Below, piece by piece: positions 18,774-28,517 of a stretch of 39,890 nt of DNA (its first letter is position 1; each line of letters begins with the position of its first letter). The notes beneath the pieces were generated by a model, which saw only the letters and a program-made list of their open reading frames with translations, did not search any database and had not been told where the DNA came from. The stretch spans positions 1 to 39,890 of the forward strand of contig JAUVAA010000008.1 in the NCBI GenBank assembly GCA_030591965.1. Reading direction: 5' to 3'. Source of the DNA: a bacterium. GTDB taxonomy: Bacteria; Pseudomonadota; Gammaproteobacteria; Methylococcales; Methylomonadaceae. The position numbers and the translations under genes were made by a program.

Positions 18774-20156
18774 TTAATCACATTTTAAATGATATTTCTG
18801 CACTCGATAACGTAAGGTTTCTCTTGTTGAGCCTAACATTCTTGCTGCGGCAGTCACATTGTAATCGGTCAATTCCAATACTTTTTGTAAGATATACTTC
18901 TCCATACCTTGTAAAGTCAAACTACCATCCAGTGGGATATGTAACTGCTGAGAATTTTCTGCTAACACGGGCATCGTATCCGCTTGTTTTTTGCTAGGTA
19001 ACTGCAACCATTGCAATGGGAACTCCTGACCTTCGGCCAATAACACAGCGTTCGATAACATTACGTAGCTCACGTGTATTGCCGGGCCAATGATAAGAGT
19101 ATAATTGCGTCCAGGTTTCCTCGGATAAATTAGCGTTCACTTTCTTGCCCGATTTAGCATTAAATTCTGCAATAAATTCGGGAACGAGTTCTTTCATATC
19201 CTCCAGCCTATCCTTTAATGGCGGAATATTCACTGAGAGTACACTAAGACGATGATACAAATCTTCTCTAAATTTACCCTCTGCTACCTGCTGGGATAAA
19301 TCACGATTTGTCGCGGCTATAATTTGTACATCGACATCAATTTCAGTTTCGCCACCTAAGCGGCGAATTTTCAATTCTTCCACTGCTTTAAGTAGTTTGC
19401 TTTGTAAACCTAATTCCAGCTCACCGATTTCATCCAAAAACAAAGTGCCTTGATGCGCTTGCTCAAACAATCCCCTATGTCTTTTCTTGGCATTGGTAAA
19501 CGCGCCAGCTTCAAAACCAAATATTCAGATTCCAAAAGATCATGCGGTAAAGCGGCACAGTTAATCTCTACCAGCGGTTTTGTGCTACGTTTGCCACTAT
19601 AATGTAAGATTTTAGCTAATAAATCTTTGCCAGTCCCCGTTTCACCTCTAATGACTAAACTGGAAAAAGGCACTTGGATAATTCTAGTTAACATCGACCT
19701 CAAGGTTTTATTACTGTCGCTGCCCCCTAGAAAAGAGTTTGCTAAATATTTCGTATGGCTGCTTTGCGCTTCTTGCGATAAACGATGCTGAGCTTTGGCG
19801 CTGCGAGCTGCCCCTTCAATTTGTAAGTTGAGTCGATTTAAATCGCAAGGCTTTTCAATAAAATCAAAAGCGCCTAAACGTAATGCCCGTACTGAATCTG
19901 AGATACTGCCATAGCCTGTTAAAAACAGCCATTCACTACATTCAATTGGCTTATCGCGCATTTCTTCTAAAAAATCTAGTGTATTACCATCGGGGAAATT
20001 CATATCCGACAAAATGGCGATAGGATCGATTTTTTGTGCTAATAAAATCTGCCGTGCATCGCCAAGAGATTCAACCCACTCGACTTCCCAAGCTTGTTTC
20101 CTAAAAATTATCTGGGGCTTGGTGGAAGGCCGCGAATGTTGAGCCGATGTTAGCAT
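18774..20156 (-). pseudogene. Broken sigma-54-dependent (NtrC-type) response regulator
   Basis: Three ORF fragments together make a receiver, AAA+ and Fis-type HTH protein. The receiver keeps the phospho-Asp (AILSDMNFPDG), Thr (FLTGYG) and Lys (FIEKP), but its first strand with the acidic pair is missing, as if about 30 residues were lost. The AAA+ part has Walker A GETGTGKD, then a one-base loss near 19520-19524 after DLLESE. The middle frame reads GAFTNA (usually GAFTGA), FLDEIGEL, AATNRDL and WPGNTRELRNVIERC. A second indel near 19041-19046 returns to the first frame for LLAEGQ and the HTH NVTAAARMLGSTRETLRYR. No histidine kinase gene is adjacent. Sequencing error is possible, but N-terminal loss as well favours decay. 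Confidence 0.8.
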
Positions 20157-20299
20157 TACAGGTTATCAGAGCTAATGACGACTGGGATGAGTATTGGGGG
20201 AAACCGGCAGAAGCTGCTTAATATCCCCCGTACTTTTAATCACACCCAGTCGTGATCGTGATTTTAACGAGATAGTAAATCATTTATCAAAAACTGAAA

Positions 20300-21451
20300 T
20301 TATGACTCTAATAAGTCATCAGAAAATACGGCAACTTGATTCTTACCCGAATCCTTTGCTTTATACATGGCTAAATCAGCATAATGAATAAAGCTATCAA
20401 TATCCTCACCTTGCTCTTGTAGTATCTGCTGTGTTACACAAAACATGCCAATGCTGGCACTAATTGAAACTTGTTGCTGGTTAAATATCCACTGCAATGA
20501 CTCGACTGCCTTGCAAACTCTTTCAGCAAAAATCAAACCATTACTAGAGTTTGACTGAGAAAATAACACGACAAATTCTTCACCACCAAAACGTGCAACA
20601 ACGTCTGTATCACGCATTTCTCTTTTTAAGGTGTTAGCCACATCAACTAAAACTTGATCACCACAATTATGACCGTACTTATCATTGATTACCTTAAAAG
20701 AATCTAAATCTATCAGCAATATACATAGTGCCTCGCCATTACGCGCTGCCCTAGCAACGGACTGCGTTACTTGTGTATAAAAAAAACGCCTATTATATAA
20801 GCCCGTTAAACTATCTTTCATCGATAAACTTTCGTAACGTCTTTTAAGCTCACTTGCCTCATCTAATGCATTCTCTAAATGCTTTGTTTTTTGCGCAATA
20901 TGCAATTCCATTTTCTTTAATAAACGGAAATTACTGATTAATTGCCCAAGCATATTTTTATAAATTGCTAATAGGCGAATATGCCAATCAGAAAAATAAT
21001 GCGCTTCAGGGTGGGAGATATTTAGCACCCCAAATAATTCACCTAAAGCCATAACGGGTACACTAATAATAGAGCCAGGGGCAAATGCCTTATCCGCGGA
21101 AGCAAAGCGCTCATCATTATGGCAGTCAGGGCAATTTTGTAGTTCGCCCAGTTGTGCCGCTAAACCAATAATCCCTTCACCAATTTTGAAGGTTACTGGG
21201 CTATGTGCCCCATGCTCACCACTTGATGCTTCGCCAGCACTCAGGCCAGTTAAATTAACTAGGCAATCATCTTTAGTTTTAATAAAAAAAGAGCAGCGTT
21301 CCATATCTTGGTTGCTAATTAAGATACTCAGTGCATTTAACACCAGATCTTTTTCACTAGTATTATGCTGATGGTTCTCTATTTCAGATAAACTTCTGAC
21401 TACTGATAATGAATTCAACAAGTCAATAAGTATATCTTGAAAATCGAGCAT
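20300..21451 (-). CDS. GAF-GGDEF diguanylate cyclase
   Basis: Predicted to make cyclic di-GMP. Residues about 20-175 look like a GAF sensory domain (VTFKIGEGIIGLAAQ, SIISVPVMALGELFGVLNI), followed by a short coiled linker and a GGDEF domain starting SLKDSLTGLYNRRFF (as SMKDSLTGLYNRRF). The active site is GGEEF, and RDTD five residues upstream is the RxxD product-inhibition site, so an active, feedback-controlled enzyme is expected. The ATG at 21451 has GAGG five bases before it; the ORF-track ATG at 21481 is also possible. The gene directly follows the HDOD gene (5 bases or less to the longer start), implying one signalling unit. No membrane helix is seen. Confidence 0.9.
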   Translation of the reverse strand: MLDFQDILIDLLNSLSVVRSLSEIENHQHNTSEKDLVLNALSILISNQDMERCSFFIKTKDDCLVNLTGLSAGEASSGEHGAHSPVTFKIGEGIIGLAAQLGELQNCPDCHNDERFASADKAFAPGSIISVPVMALGELFGVLNISHPEAHYFSDWHIRLLAIYKNMLGQLISNFRLLKKMELHIAQKTKHLENALDEASELKRRYESLSMKDSLTGLYNRRFFYTQVTQSVARAARNGEALCILLIDLDSFKVINDKYGHNCGDQVLVDVANTLKREMRDTDVVARFGGEEFVVLFSQSNSSNGLIFAERVCKAVESLQWIFNQQQVSISASIGMFCVTQQILQEQGEDIDSFIHYADLAMYKAKDSGKNQVAVFSDDLLES

Positions 21452-21485
21452 ATCAACCTCGCCTACGTCCTTAAATCCCATAGAT

Positions 21486-22349
21486 TTATTTACCTATCAT
21501 CGTTTTTACTAATGCGTTTAAATCGTCCATTTTTTCACATACATCTACTTTAATGCTTAATATTTCTGACTCTTTTATCGCTAAAGCTTGCATTAAAGCT
21601 AGACCTTCACTAGGTATACCTTCTTTATCATGGCGCATCATTTTTACCAAGACATTAGCCAACTTCAATAAGCTAATCATAGGTAAAACCTCGCCCTGAT
21701 AGTCGGCATCCATATAATGCTTCACCACCTGTTGAAAGACATCAGGTAATCCCCAGCGCTCTAATAAATAGCCCCCCATCTCATATTGATCAATCGTATG
21801 ATACTGCGCCATCAGCTCACCTAAAGTAAGCTCATCTTTTTTCTCTAACAGTAATAATTGCTCCATCTGTTCAGGGTATACATGTACTGCGGCTAGCAAT
21901 CCAATATGCAACAAAATACCAGAAGTATACGCTAGCGATGGCTCTAAAGATTCTTGCTTTAATAGTGTGGCGATTTTTTGAGCACTGACAGCCGTTAATA
22001 AAGTATTAAGCCAAAACCGTTCCGATTCAAAATGACTACAGCGACTACTGTCCAGCGCAGTACCAAGCAAAATACTTAAACTAAGGCTTTTAACCAACTT
22101 CAGACCCAAAACATTAATAATGGCGACTTTTAAGCTAGTAACTGTACTAGGGTAACCAAAATAAGCAGAATTTGCCAAGCCTAACAGTCGCCCGACAAGA
22201 ATAGGCGATGTTGATAACAACTCAACCAGTTTCTCTAACTCAATATCAGGATCATTAAGCGCCGTTAAAATACGCGCACTCTCCCTAGGTAAAGGCGGTA
22301 AATTCTTTAATTTAGAAATTTCCAACTGCATGAGCTGAGTCGATGACAT
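21486..22349 (-). CDS. HDOD domain protein
   Basis: A 287-residue protein whose first 210 residues match the HDOD domain, a relative of HD phosphohydrolases usually lacking complete metal ligands and acting in signalling. Typical stretches are LPPLPRESARILTALNDPD, LLSTSPILVGRLLGLANSAYFG and YTSGILLHIGLLAAVHVYP. The C-terminal 60 residues are helical. It sits between ygfX (51 bases upstream) and the GAF-GGDEF gene, a common HDOD plus c-di-GMP pairing. Whether it is still part of the sdh transcript or has its own promoter in the 51-base gap cannot be read. Confidence 0.9.
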   Translation of the reverse strand: MSSTQLMQLEISKLKNLPPLPRESARILTALNDPDIELEKLVELLSTSPILVGRLLGLANSAYFGYPSTVTSLKVAIINVLGLKLVKSLSLSILLGTALDSSRCSHFESERFWLNTLLTAVSAQKIATLLKQESLEPSLAYTSGILLHIGLLAAVHVYPEQMEQLLLLEKKDELTLGELMAQYHTIDQYEMGGYLLERWGLPDVFQQVVKHYMDADYQGEVLPMISLLKLANVLVKMMRHDKEGIPSEGLALMQALAIKESEILSIKVDVCEKMDDLNALVKTMIGK

Positions 22350-22400
22350 AACACTTTTATCCTAATTTTAATGATGCTTAAATCATTATACGCCCTGATT

Positions 22401-22832
22401 TTATCGTTCTGTCAGCGATATAATTTTTAAAGTAACTCTAAGCTGCCGGTATATTTCTGCAGGCACAGCATCTTGGAAAACTAATAAACTACGTCGCTTC
22501 TTATCAATCAGTACGTGTAAAACAATAAGCCATTCACTGACCACGCTAGAGCCTAAAACTTGTACCTCTACGAAATCAGCTTTATCCAATAGCTGCCAAG
22601 AGAATTGAGTAGTATGCTTTAAAATAAATAAATAAAACTCTTGCTTATAACGATATAACTGAAAATACAAACTACCGAAGATCAAGGATATAAACAACAA
22701 CTTCAACCCAAAGAAAAGAGATAGCATCAATACACTAAGTATAGCTAAACTATGCGTAAGTATAATTAAAATAAGCAAATAGCGTGACTGCTTAACTTCA
22801 ATCAATAAAGGTGCTTCGGATTTTGCTGACAA
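22401..22832 (-). CDS. ygfX: YgfX-family membrane protein
   Basis: A 143-residue protein with a basic N-terminal segment (LLIEVKQSRYLL), two adjacent membrane helices (about 20-58) and a soluble C-terminal half (SEWLIVLHVLIDKKRRSLLV, VPAEIYRQLRVTLKI). Length, layout and position right after sdhE match YgfX, partner of SdhE (YgfY) in many Gammaproteobacteria and described as CptA toxin in E. coli; that toxin role is debated. The TTG start (22832) lies inside the end of sdhE, so the genes overlap by 35 bases; a later start is possible. Confidence 0.8.
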   Translation of the reverse strand: MSAKSEAPLLIEVKQSRYLLILIILTHSLAILSVLMLSLFFGLKLLFISLIFGSLYFQLYRYKQEFYLFILKHTTQFSWQLLDKADFVEVQVLGSSVVSEWLIVLHVLIDKKRRSLLVFQDAVPAEIYRQLRVTLKIISLTER

Positions 22833-23043
22833 GTTGCTTTAATCCTTCCGTCTCTGGCGTGCCATTAGCAAAAAAATAAGCCAATAAGGCATCATCCTCT
22901 AAAGCTAATAATTCCAAAAATAAATGCTGTTCAGAGCTAGCTGCCGTAATATAACTACCTTCAAGATAACGGCATAAAACCGCATCCAACTCTTTAGCAC
23001 CGCGCCGACATTGCCAGCGCAGGCGTTTTAACTCTAAATTCAA
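22798..23043 (-). CDS. sdhE: FAD assembly factor SdhE
   Basis: An 81-residue helical protein that promotes covalent FAD attachment to SdhA. The hallmark RGxxE motif is present as RRGAKELD, followed by LFLELLALEDDALLAYFF. The start is TTG, supported by AAGG seven bases upstream within the end of sdhB (stop at 23047), a rare start codon that may lower its yield relative to the enzyme subunits. It directly follows its client genes, sdhA and sdhB, as expected for a dedicated maturation factor. Confidence 0.93.
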   Translation of the reverse strand: MNLELKRLRWQCRRGAKELDAVLCRYLEGSYITAASSEQHLFLELLALEDDALLAYFFANGTPETEGLKQLVSKIRSTFID

Positions 23044-23046
23044 TGC

Positions 23047-23832
23047 CTAACCTTCCTGCCTGACTAATAACATTTTCTTAATTTCAGCAATAGCTTTTGC
23101 GGGATTTAAGCCTTTTGGACAAGTATCAGTACAATTCATAATCGTGTGACAGCGATACAGTTTAAACGGATCTTCTAATTCATCTAAGCGGTCGCCGGTG
23201 TTTTCATCGCGACTATCATTAATCCAGCGATACGCTTGCAATAATACTGCCGGTCCTAAATAGCGTTCACTATTCCACCAATAACTCGGGCAACTGGTCG
23301 AACAACAGGCGCACAGTACACACTCATACAGCCCATCTAATTGCTTGCGCTCGTCAACACTCTGTAAGCGTTCACTATCGGCTGGCGCAGGGGTTTGCGT
23401 TTTTATCCACGGTTTAATCGATGAATATTGCGCATAAAAATGCGTCATATCGGCAACCAAATCTTTTACGACATCCATATGCGGCAGTGGAAATATTTTC
23501 ACCGTACCTTTAATATCAGAAATCGGCTTAATACACGCCAAGGTATTTTTACCATTCACATTCATCGAACAAGAACCACATACGCCCTCACGACAAGAGC
23601 GCCTGAAGGTTAAAGTGCTATCAATTTCATCTTTAATTTTGATAATTAAATCTAACACCTTCGCGCCGCATTGATCCAAGTCAATTTCATAACTATCAAT
23701 ACGGGGATTTTCATCAGTGTCAGGATCCCAACGATAAACTTCTACACGTTTAATACGTTTCGCATCTCTAGCCGCCGGAAAATATTTACCTTTTTGTACT
23801 TTTGAATTTTTTGGTAAAGTAAATTCGACCAT
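23047..23832 (-). CDS. sdhB: Succinate dehydrogenase iron-sulfur subunit
   Basis: Electron-transfer subunit of complex II, 261 residues. Three cluster motifs are visible: the [2Fe-2S] set [15 protein letters not shown] with a later Cys (TLACIKP), then [16 protein letters not shown] for [4Fe-4S], and [17 protein letters not shown] for [3Fe-4S]. The N-terminal 20 residues ([20 protein letters not shown]) extend a little beyond the E. coli protein. The gene starts on the sdhA stop (TAATG, one-base overlap), and sdhE follows three bases after its end. Confidence 0.97.
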   Translation of the reverse strand: MVEFTLPKNSKVQKGKYFPAARDAKRIKRVEVYRWDPDTDENPRIDSYEIDLDQCGAKVLDLIIKIKDEIDSTLTFRRSCREGVCGSCSMNVNGKNTLACIKPISDIKGTVKIFPLPHMDVVKDLVADMTHFYAQYSSIKPWIKTQTPAPADSERLQSVDERKQLDGLYECVLCACCSTSCPSYWWNSERYLGPAVLLQAYRWINDSRDENTGDRLDELEDPFKLYRCHTIMNCTDTCPKGLNPAKAIAEIKKMLLVRQEG

Positions 23833-25616
23833 TAGTAAACCCTCTTTTTCGGTGGAATCATCTCAATATCATCGGTCAAGGTATACATGTGCACAGGCCG
23901 GTAATCAATTTTCACTTTGTTATTATCAATCCATAATAAAGAGTGCTTTAACCATTGATTATCATCTCTTTCTGGAAAATCATCGCGCGCATGTCCACCA
24001 CGGCTTTCAGTACGGTTTGCAGCCGCACCCATCGTTACCAGCGATAAATCCAGTAAATTATCTAGCTCTAAGGCTTCGACTAAATCAGTATTCCAAATTA
24101 ATGAACGGTCGCTAATTTTAATATCTGTAAATGAATCACGCACTTTGGCAATTTCTTTCTCGCCTTTCGCCAAAATATCAGCCGTCCTAAAAACTGCCGC
24201 ATGATTTTGCATCGTATGCTGCATATTTAACCGGACTTCAGAGACTTTCAAGCTCCCTTCAGCATTACGAATCTTCTCAAAACGCGCCAAAGCAGCATCA
24301 TACGCACCTTCTGCCAAAGGCTTGTGCGCTGTTCCCGGCTTAATTAATTCCGCACAGCGTATCGCTGCCGCACGCCCAAATACGACAATATCCAACAATG
24401 AATTAGAGCCCAAACGGTTCGCGCCATGCACCGAAACACAAGCACCCTCACCTATGGCCATTAATCCCGGAATCACAGCATCAGGGTTACCAGCCTTTAA
24501 AGTCACCACTTCCGCTTTATAGTTAGTGGGAATGCCGCCCATATTGTAATGTACGGTTGGAATAATCGGAATTGGCTCTTTAGTGACATCAACACCCGCA
24601 AAAACGCGTGCCGTTTCAGAAATCCCAGGTAAACGCTCATGTATCAGCTCAGGATCTAAATGCTCGATATGTAAAAAAGCACAGTCTTTATTGTCTCCTA
24701 CACCACGCCCGGCATTTACTTCCATAGTAATCGCACGACTGACCACATCGCGCGAGGCTAAATCTTTGGCATGTGGTGCATAACGTTCCATAAAGCGCTC
24801 ACCTTCAGAGTTGGTTAAATAACCGCCTTCTCCACGCACGCCCTCAGTAATTAAACAGCCCACGCCATAAATACCGGTGGGATGGAACTGAATAAATTCC
24901 ATATCCTGCAAAGGTAACCCTGCACGTAAAACCATCGCGCTACCATCACCGGTCACAGTATGTGCCGAGGTGCTCGAAAAATAACAACGCCCATAACCGC
25001 CAGTTGCTAAAACTACGGTATGTGCTTTAAAGGCATGCAAGGAGCCATCATCTAAGCACCAGGCTAAGACACCACGACAAACACCTTCTTCCATGATTAA
25101 ATCAAGCACTACATACTCAATAAAAAACTCAGCCTCATGCTTTAATGCTTGTTGATATAAAGTATGTAAAATCGCATGACCAGTAACATCTGCAGCCGCA
25201 CAAGTGCGTTGCGCTGTACCCTCACCAAAATGCGTAGTCATACCACCAAAAGCGCGCTGATAAATTTTGCCATCGGGGTTACGCGAAAAAGGCACGCCAT
25301 AATGCTCTAACTCTAAAACCGCGGGAATCGCTTCACGGCACATATATTCAATAGCATCCTGATCACCCAGCCAATCCGAACCTTTGACGGTATCATACAT
25401 ATGCCAGCGCCAATCATCTTCGCCATTATTACCCAAAGCGGCACTAATACCGCCTTGTGCCGCGACAGTATGACTGCGTGTTGGAAATACTTTGGAAATA
25501 CAGGCTGTTTTTAAACCTTTTTCTGCCATACCAAAAGTTGCACGTAAACCCGCACCACCCGCACCAACGACCACAACATCGTATTCATGCTCAATAATTT
25601 TATATTTATCTTTCAT
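23832..25616 (-). CDS. sdhA: Succinate dehydrogenase flavoprotein subunit
   Basis: Catalytic subunit of complex II, 594 residues, oxidising succinate to fumarate. The dinucleotide-binding motif [15 protein letters not shown] opens the protein; [17 protein letters not shown] contains the His region for covalent FAD, and FHPTGIYG and [13 protein letters not shown] carry the substrate-site residues. The C-terminal block [19 protein letters not shown] is the conserved family ending. It begins two bases after sdhD. The maturation factor gene sdhE is downstream in the same operon. Confidence 0.98.
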   Translation of the reverse strand: MKDKYKIIEHEYDVVVVGAGGAGLRATFGMAEKGLKTACISKVFPTRSHTVAAQGGISAALGNNGEDDWRWHMYDTVKGSDWLGDQDAIEYMCREAIPAVLELEHYGVPFSRNPDGKIYQRAFGGMTTHFGEGTAQRTCAAADVTGHAILHTLYQQALKHEAEFFIEYVVLDLIMEEGVCRGVLAWCLDDGSLHAFKAHTVVLATGGYGRCYFSSTSAHTVTGDGSAMVLRAGLPLQDMEFIQFHPTGIYGVGCLITEGVRGEGGYLTNSEGERFMERYAPHAKDLASRDVVSRAITMEVNAGRGVGDNKDCAFLHIEHLDPELIHERLPGISETARVFAGVDVTKEPIPIIPTVHYNMGGIPTNYKAEVVTLKAGNPDAVIPGLMAIGEGACVSVHGANRLGSNSLLDIVVFGRAAAIRCAELIKPGTAHKPLAEGAYDAALARFEKIRNAEGSLKVSEVRLNMQHTMQNHAAVFRTADILAKGEKEIAKVRDSFTDIKISDRSLIWNTDLVEALELDNLLDLSLVTMGAAANRTESRGGHARDDFPERDDNQWLKHSLLWIDNNKVKIDYRPVHMYTLTDDIEMIPPKKRVY

Positions 25617-25618
25617 TT

Positions 25619-26002
25619 TTAGCCTACTGAAATAGCGATGCGGACAGCAAAAACCAGCGCAGCAATCGCCGCCCCCATAAACGTCAATTTAACCAACCAA
25701 ACGGTGACAATTTTCAGCCACTCAGGGCTTAAATAATCCTCAATAACCACTTGCAAACCCAAGGCCGCATGATAAAAACCGACAAAAGCCCAAGCAATTA
25801 ATAAAGTAAAGTTCAGCGGACTGACCAACCACTGTTTTATTTCAGGATAAGACGCATGAAACAACTGCTGAACAAAGAGAATTAGCCAGAAAGATAAAGG
25901 AATTAAAGCGACTGCGGTAACACGCTGCATCCACCAATGTTTAGTACCACTTTTAGCAGACCCTAATCCGCGCGCTTTCGCTAGAGGAGTTTGATATTTC
26001 AT
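25619..26002 (-). CDS. sdhD: Succinate dehydrogenase membrane anchor subunit
   Basis: A 127-residue protein with three membrane helices (about 27-48, 63-86, 101-124), anchoring SdhAB to the inner membrane and shaping the quinone site. The N-terminal [20 protein letters not shown] and the mid-helix [18 protein letters not shown] match SdhD, the latter with the haem-ligand His and the conserved D-Y. It lies two bases after sdhC and two before sdhA. Confidence 0.94.
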   Translation of the reverse strand: MKYQTPLAKARGLGSAKSGTKHWWMQRVTAVALIPLSFWLILFVQQLFHASYPEIKQWLVSPLNFTLLIAWAFVGFYHAALGLQVVIEDYLSPEWLKIVTVWLVKLTFMGAAIAALVFAVRIAISVG

Positions 26003-26004
26003 AA

Positions 26005-26391
26005 TTAGCCTCCCATTTGTACAAATAAAAAGCTCATGCCCGTTAATGCCACCGAGCCAAACAACTCTAAAATAATATAGTAATTCATTAATAGCTTGTC
26101 GTAGCTTTCACCAGCATCCCAGAATAAATGCCGTATGCCATGACATAAATGAAAAAATAAGGCGTAAATAATTAGCCACAGCGCAATTTCAACTAAAGGC
26201 TGCTGAATAAAGGTTTGCATAGCATTAAAGCTACTCGCACCACATTGAATCATTGCCAAACTGACAACAAATAACATCAAGCCAGCCGTCAACAACACGC
26301 CCGTCATTCGATGGGTAACAGAAACAACAGCGGTTAAGGGTAAACGATAGACTTGTAAATGAGGGGAAAGCGGTCTTTTTCTCTGTTCCAT
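26005..26391 (-). CDS. sdhC: Succinate dehydrogenase cytochrome b556 subunit
   Basis: First gene of the sdh operon, 128 residues, three membrane helices. RPLSPHLQVYRLPLTAVVSVTHRMTG is the family start (part: SPHLQVYRLPLTAVVSVTHR), with the Ser and Arg near the quinone, and HLCHGIRHLFWDAG contains the haem b ligand His. With SdhD it binds haem and ubiquinone. A promoter candidate sits about 40-65 bases upstream. Confidence 0.95.
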   Translation of the reverse strand: MEQRKRPLSPHLQVYRLPLTAVVSVTHRMTGVLLTAGLMLFVVSLAMIQCGASSFNAMQTFIQQPLVEIALWLIIYALFFHLCHGIRHLFWDAGESYDKLLMNYYIILELFGSVALTGMSFLFVQMGG

Positions 26392-26426
26392 AGCACCATT
26401 TCACTAGACTTAGAATTAAGCTTCCA

Positions 26427-26456
26427 ATAATACAGCTTAGCTATAGATTATTCCAA
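26427..26456 (-). promoter_or_regulatory. Putative sdh operon promoter
   Basis: On the minus strand TTGGAA (26451-26456), an 18-base spacer and TATTAT (26427-26432) resemble a sigma-70 promoter, placing the start about 30 bases before the sdhC ATG. No operator was recognised nearby. Confidence 0.4.
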
Positions 26457-26556
26457 AATAATTTGTGCTCATCGCTTCAAGTACATGCTTTAGCTAACAC
26501 GATAAAAGGAATTTAGGGGAGGAAGTAAATATTACATTGACTAACAATCAATACAT

Positions 26557-26603
26557 AAAAAAATAGGCCGAATAAGTTAAATAATTTAACTTATTCGGCC
26601 TAT
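26557..26603 (-). terminator. Rho-independent terminator of the DUF1097 gene
   Basis: Perfect 18-base arms (26563-26580 and 26586-26603, GGCCGAATAAGTTAA and complement) with a 5-base loop are followed on the minus strand by T7 (A7 at 26557-26563 on the plus strand). It ends transcription from the DUF1097 gene before the sdh promoter. The rest of the gap 26392-26788 holds the sdh promoter candidate and a degenerate palindrome, no gene. Confidence 0.85.
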
Positions 26604-26657
26604 CAATCTAACAGGTAACTTCTGATTATTCACGGGCAAATACATATAAAAATATCG

Positions 26658-26730
26658 CCATTCCCGAAGTCTTTTATCGGGAATCCACGTTAAACATAGA
26701 TTCCTACTAACAGCACGCAGGAGTGACGAG
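26658..26730. repeat. Degenerate palindromic element
   Basis: ATTCCCGA (26660-26667) pairs with TCGGGAAT (26677-26684), followed by CCACG, AGATTCCT and CAGGAGTGACG, the layout of small interspersed ATTCCCG/CGGGAAT elements common in proteobacteria. It would lie in the 3' untranslated region of the DUF1097 transcript. Confidence 0.4.
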
Positions 26731-26788
26731 CTGAAAAAACAGCCTGTACCCTTTAATAATGAGAAGTTAATCTAACAGAAAACTAAAC

Positions 26789-27316
26789 TTATTCTGCGAT
26801 TGTTGTTAATTTCGCTGCTAATTTAACGGAAGCAATCGCGAAGCCTAAACCTAGAACAAGCGAGAAAGAAACAATAAACAAAGGATTATCCCAACCAACA
26901 TTCAATAAAACGTCCGTAGAAAGTTTTCCAGGTGTTTGTAATAAATAAGCAAAAGTTGCTGAATAGCCAAGTACGCTAGCAGGAATAGTTGCTAGAGCAG
27001 GTACGTTTGCTGCTAAACACATCGCGATAACAGTTACTGTCACAATAACAGCAGCCATTAATGGAAAACCAAGCATAGCATCTGGTGAAATAGTAGCGAT
27101 TTCATACGCTGCATAAGTAGCTACAAACACACCAAAAACACTGCATACAGCAGTATTAACAGCGGCTTTATTATCGCCACCTAAGGCAAAATAAGCTGCC
27201 CATGTAATGGTTAATGCCCAAATTAAAAATACACCACTGAGAGGGCCAACCGCTAAAAATGTTGCTAATCCCGCTAAAAGCCCAATACTTACAGACAGCG
27301 CTGAAAGACCATTCAT
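26789..27316 (-). CDS. DUF1097 family membrane protein
   Basis: A 175-residue inner-membrane protein with about five to six helices, Ala/Val/Thr-rich, and almost no soluble part. The overall pattern (SIGLLAGLATFLAVGPLSG, NPLFIVSFSLVLGLGFAIAS) matches DUF1097, whose function is unknown; E. coli YcdZ belongs to this family. GGAG lies eight bases before the ATG. It stands alone: its own terminator is 186 bases downstream and folP is more than 200 bases upstream, so it is a single-gene unit. A transport or small-solute role is possible, but nothing in the sequence shows the substrate. Confidence 0.85.
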   Translation of the reverse strand: MNGLSALSVSIGLLAGLATFLAVGPLSGVFLIWALTITWAAYFALGGDNKAAVNTAVCSVFGVFVATYAAYEIATISPDAMLGFPLMAAVIVTVTVIAMCLAANVPALATIPASVLGYSATFAYLLQTPGKLSTDVLLNVGWDNPLFIVSFSLVLGLGFAIASVKLAAKLTTIAE

Positions 27317-27514
27317 ATTAATATCTCCATAGTATCACCTCTTTTTGATAAAACTTTGTGGCGAGATGGATACCACAAAATCTAAATTAAATATGGCTTG
27401 CTAGGCTAATAAACTGCCTACCACGCAATATTGCTCGCTGATTTAAACATACATAATTGACCGGTGCAATTTAAGCCTCTTACTTGCCGGTAAATAAAGC
27501 AAAGCTTAGCGCTA

Positions 27515-27544
27515 AGGAACGGGGATTATTGAATTCTCGTTCCT
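27515..27544 (-). terminator. Hairpin after folP
   Basis: AGGAACG (27515-27521) pairs with CGTTCCT (27538-27544) four bases after the folP stop. There is no T-run, so it is either a weak terminator or an RNA-stabilising stem; an adjacent TTAGCGCTAA palindrome adds to the structure. Confidence 0.35.
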
Positions 27545-27548
27545 ACTC

Positions 27549-28388
27549 TTAGATAGAAGCCTGTTTTATCGCCCATGCCACGTCTGCTGCTTGCTTATTT
27601 TCCTTAACATCATGGACTCGAAACATTTGCACCCCCTGCATAACGCCTAAAGCAGTCGTGACCGCTGTTGCTGTCACTAATTCCATTGGTTCAGTAACGG
27701 CACAGAGACTGCCCATAAACCGTTTACGACTCGTGCCTAATAAAACCGGATAGCCAGTACCGACAAACTTATCTAAATGCGCTAATAAATCCAAATTATC
27801 CTGTTTGCGTTTACCAAAACCAATACCGGGATCAATGGCTATATTGTGCTTTTTTACACCTGCCGCTAAAGCCAGTTCAATTCGCACTCGTAAATGAGTT
27901 AACACTTCACTCACCACGTCCTCATAATAGGGCTCCTGTTGCATGGTTTTCGGCTGACCTCTAATATGCATTAAGATAATCGGCACATCGCGCTTAGCGG
28001 CAACAGAAAATATCATTTTATCTTGCAAACCCGCTGAAATATCATTGATCAGCGTTGCACCTGCGTCCAGCGCCGCATCAGCCACCGCACTTAAGGTTGT
28101 ATCGATACTAATGGCAATGCTAGTTGATAATTCTTGGCGTATCGCAGTTATAACCGGTACGACACGTTGTATTTGCTCTTCTGCGGAAACAGGCTCTGAT
28201 CCGGGGCGTGTGGATTCGCCCCCTATATCAATAATATCCACACCCTGCTCTATCATTTGCCGCGCTTGCTCTACCGCACTGGATGTATCGGCATAGTGAC
28301 CGCCATCAGAAAAACTATCGGGGGTGACATTAAGAATTCCCATAATCAACGGATGGGTTAAATTATTAAACATAAGATCTTTGCTCAT
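27549..28388 (-). CDS. folP: Dihydropteroate synthase
   Basis: Joins p-aminobenzoate to the hydroxymethyl-dihydropterin pyrophosphate in folate synthesis, and is the sulfonamide target. All family motifs are intact: MGILNVTPDSFSDGG, IDIGGESTRPGS, INDISAG, DPGIGFGK, LLGTSRKRFMG and the final FRVHDV. The ORF opens at TTG 28427; the ATG at 28388 (MSKDLMFNN) is preferred, giving 279 residues, though ATG 28373 is also possible because no ribosome site is clear. ftsH and glmM, frequent neighbours, are absent. Instead it is divergent, across 129 bases, from an H4MPT/methanofuran cluster that includes a DHPS-like paralogue. Confidence 0.96.
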   Translation of the reverse strand: MSKDLMFNNLTHPLIMGILNVTPDSFSDGGHYADTSSAVEQARQMIEQGVDIIDIGGESTRPGSEPVSAEEQIQRVVPVITAIRQELSTSIAISIDTTLSAVADAALDAGATLINDISAGLQDKMIFSVAAKRDVPIILMHIRGQPKTMQQEPYYEDVVSEVLTHLRVRIELALAAGVKKHNIAIDPGIGFGKRKQDNLDLLAHLDKFVGTGYPVLLGTSRKRFMGSLCAVTEPMELVTATAVTTALGVMQGVQMFRVHDVKENKQAADVAWAIKQASI

Positions 28389-28517
28389 ACAAATTTTATT
28401 AAGAAATACGCCAATATGACAGGGCAACGTATATAATAAGCGGTTATTTAACCAAAGCTCAGAGGGTACAGAGCCTTATCGCTCTTCCTCGCTGTAAAAC
28501 TTATTATACAGATAGTT

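Noticed and set aside
18749-18997. Plus-strand ORF over the end of the sigma-54 regulator
   Set aside because: It is antisense to the clear Fis-type HTH coding region and has no family resemblance.
18774-20156. Programmed frameshifting in the NtrC-type gene
   Set aside because: No slippery heptamer at either shift point, two shifts in opposite senses are needed, and the receiver N-terminus is missing as well.
22401-23043. SdhE-YgfX as a toxin-antitoxin module (CptBA)
   Set aside because: Position directly after sdhB and the RGxxE motif point to the FAD-assembly role; the toxin reading is not needed to explain the pair.
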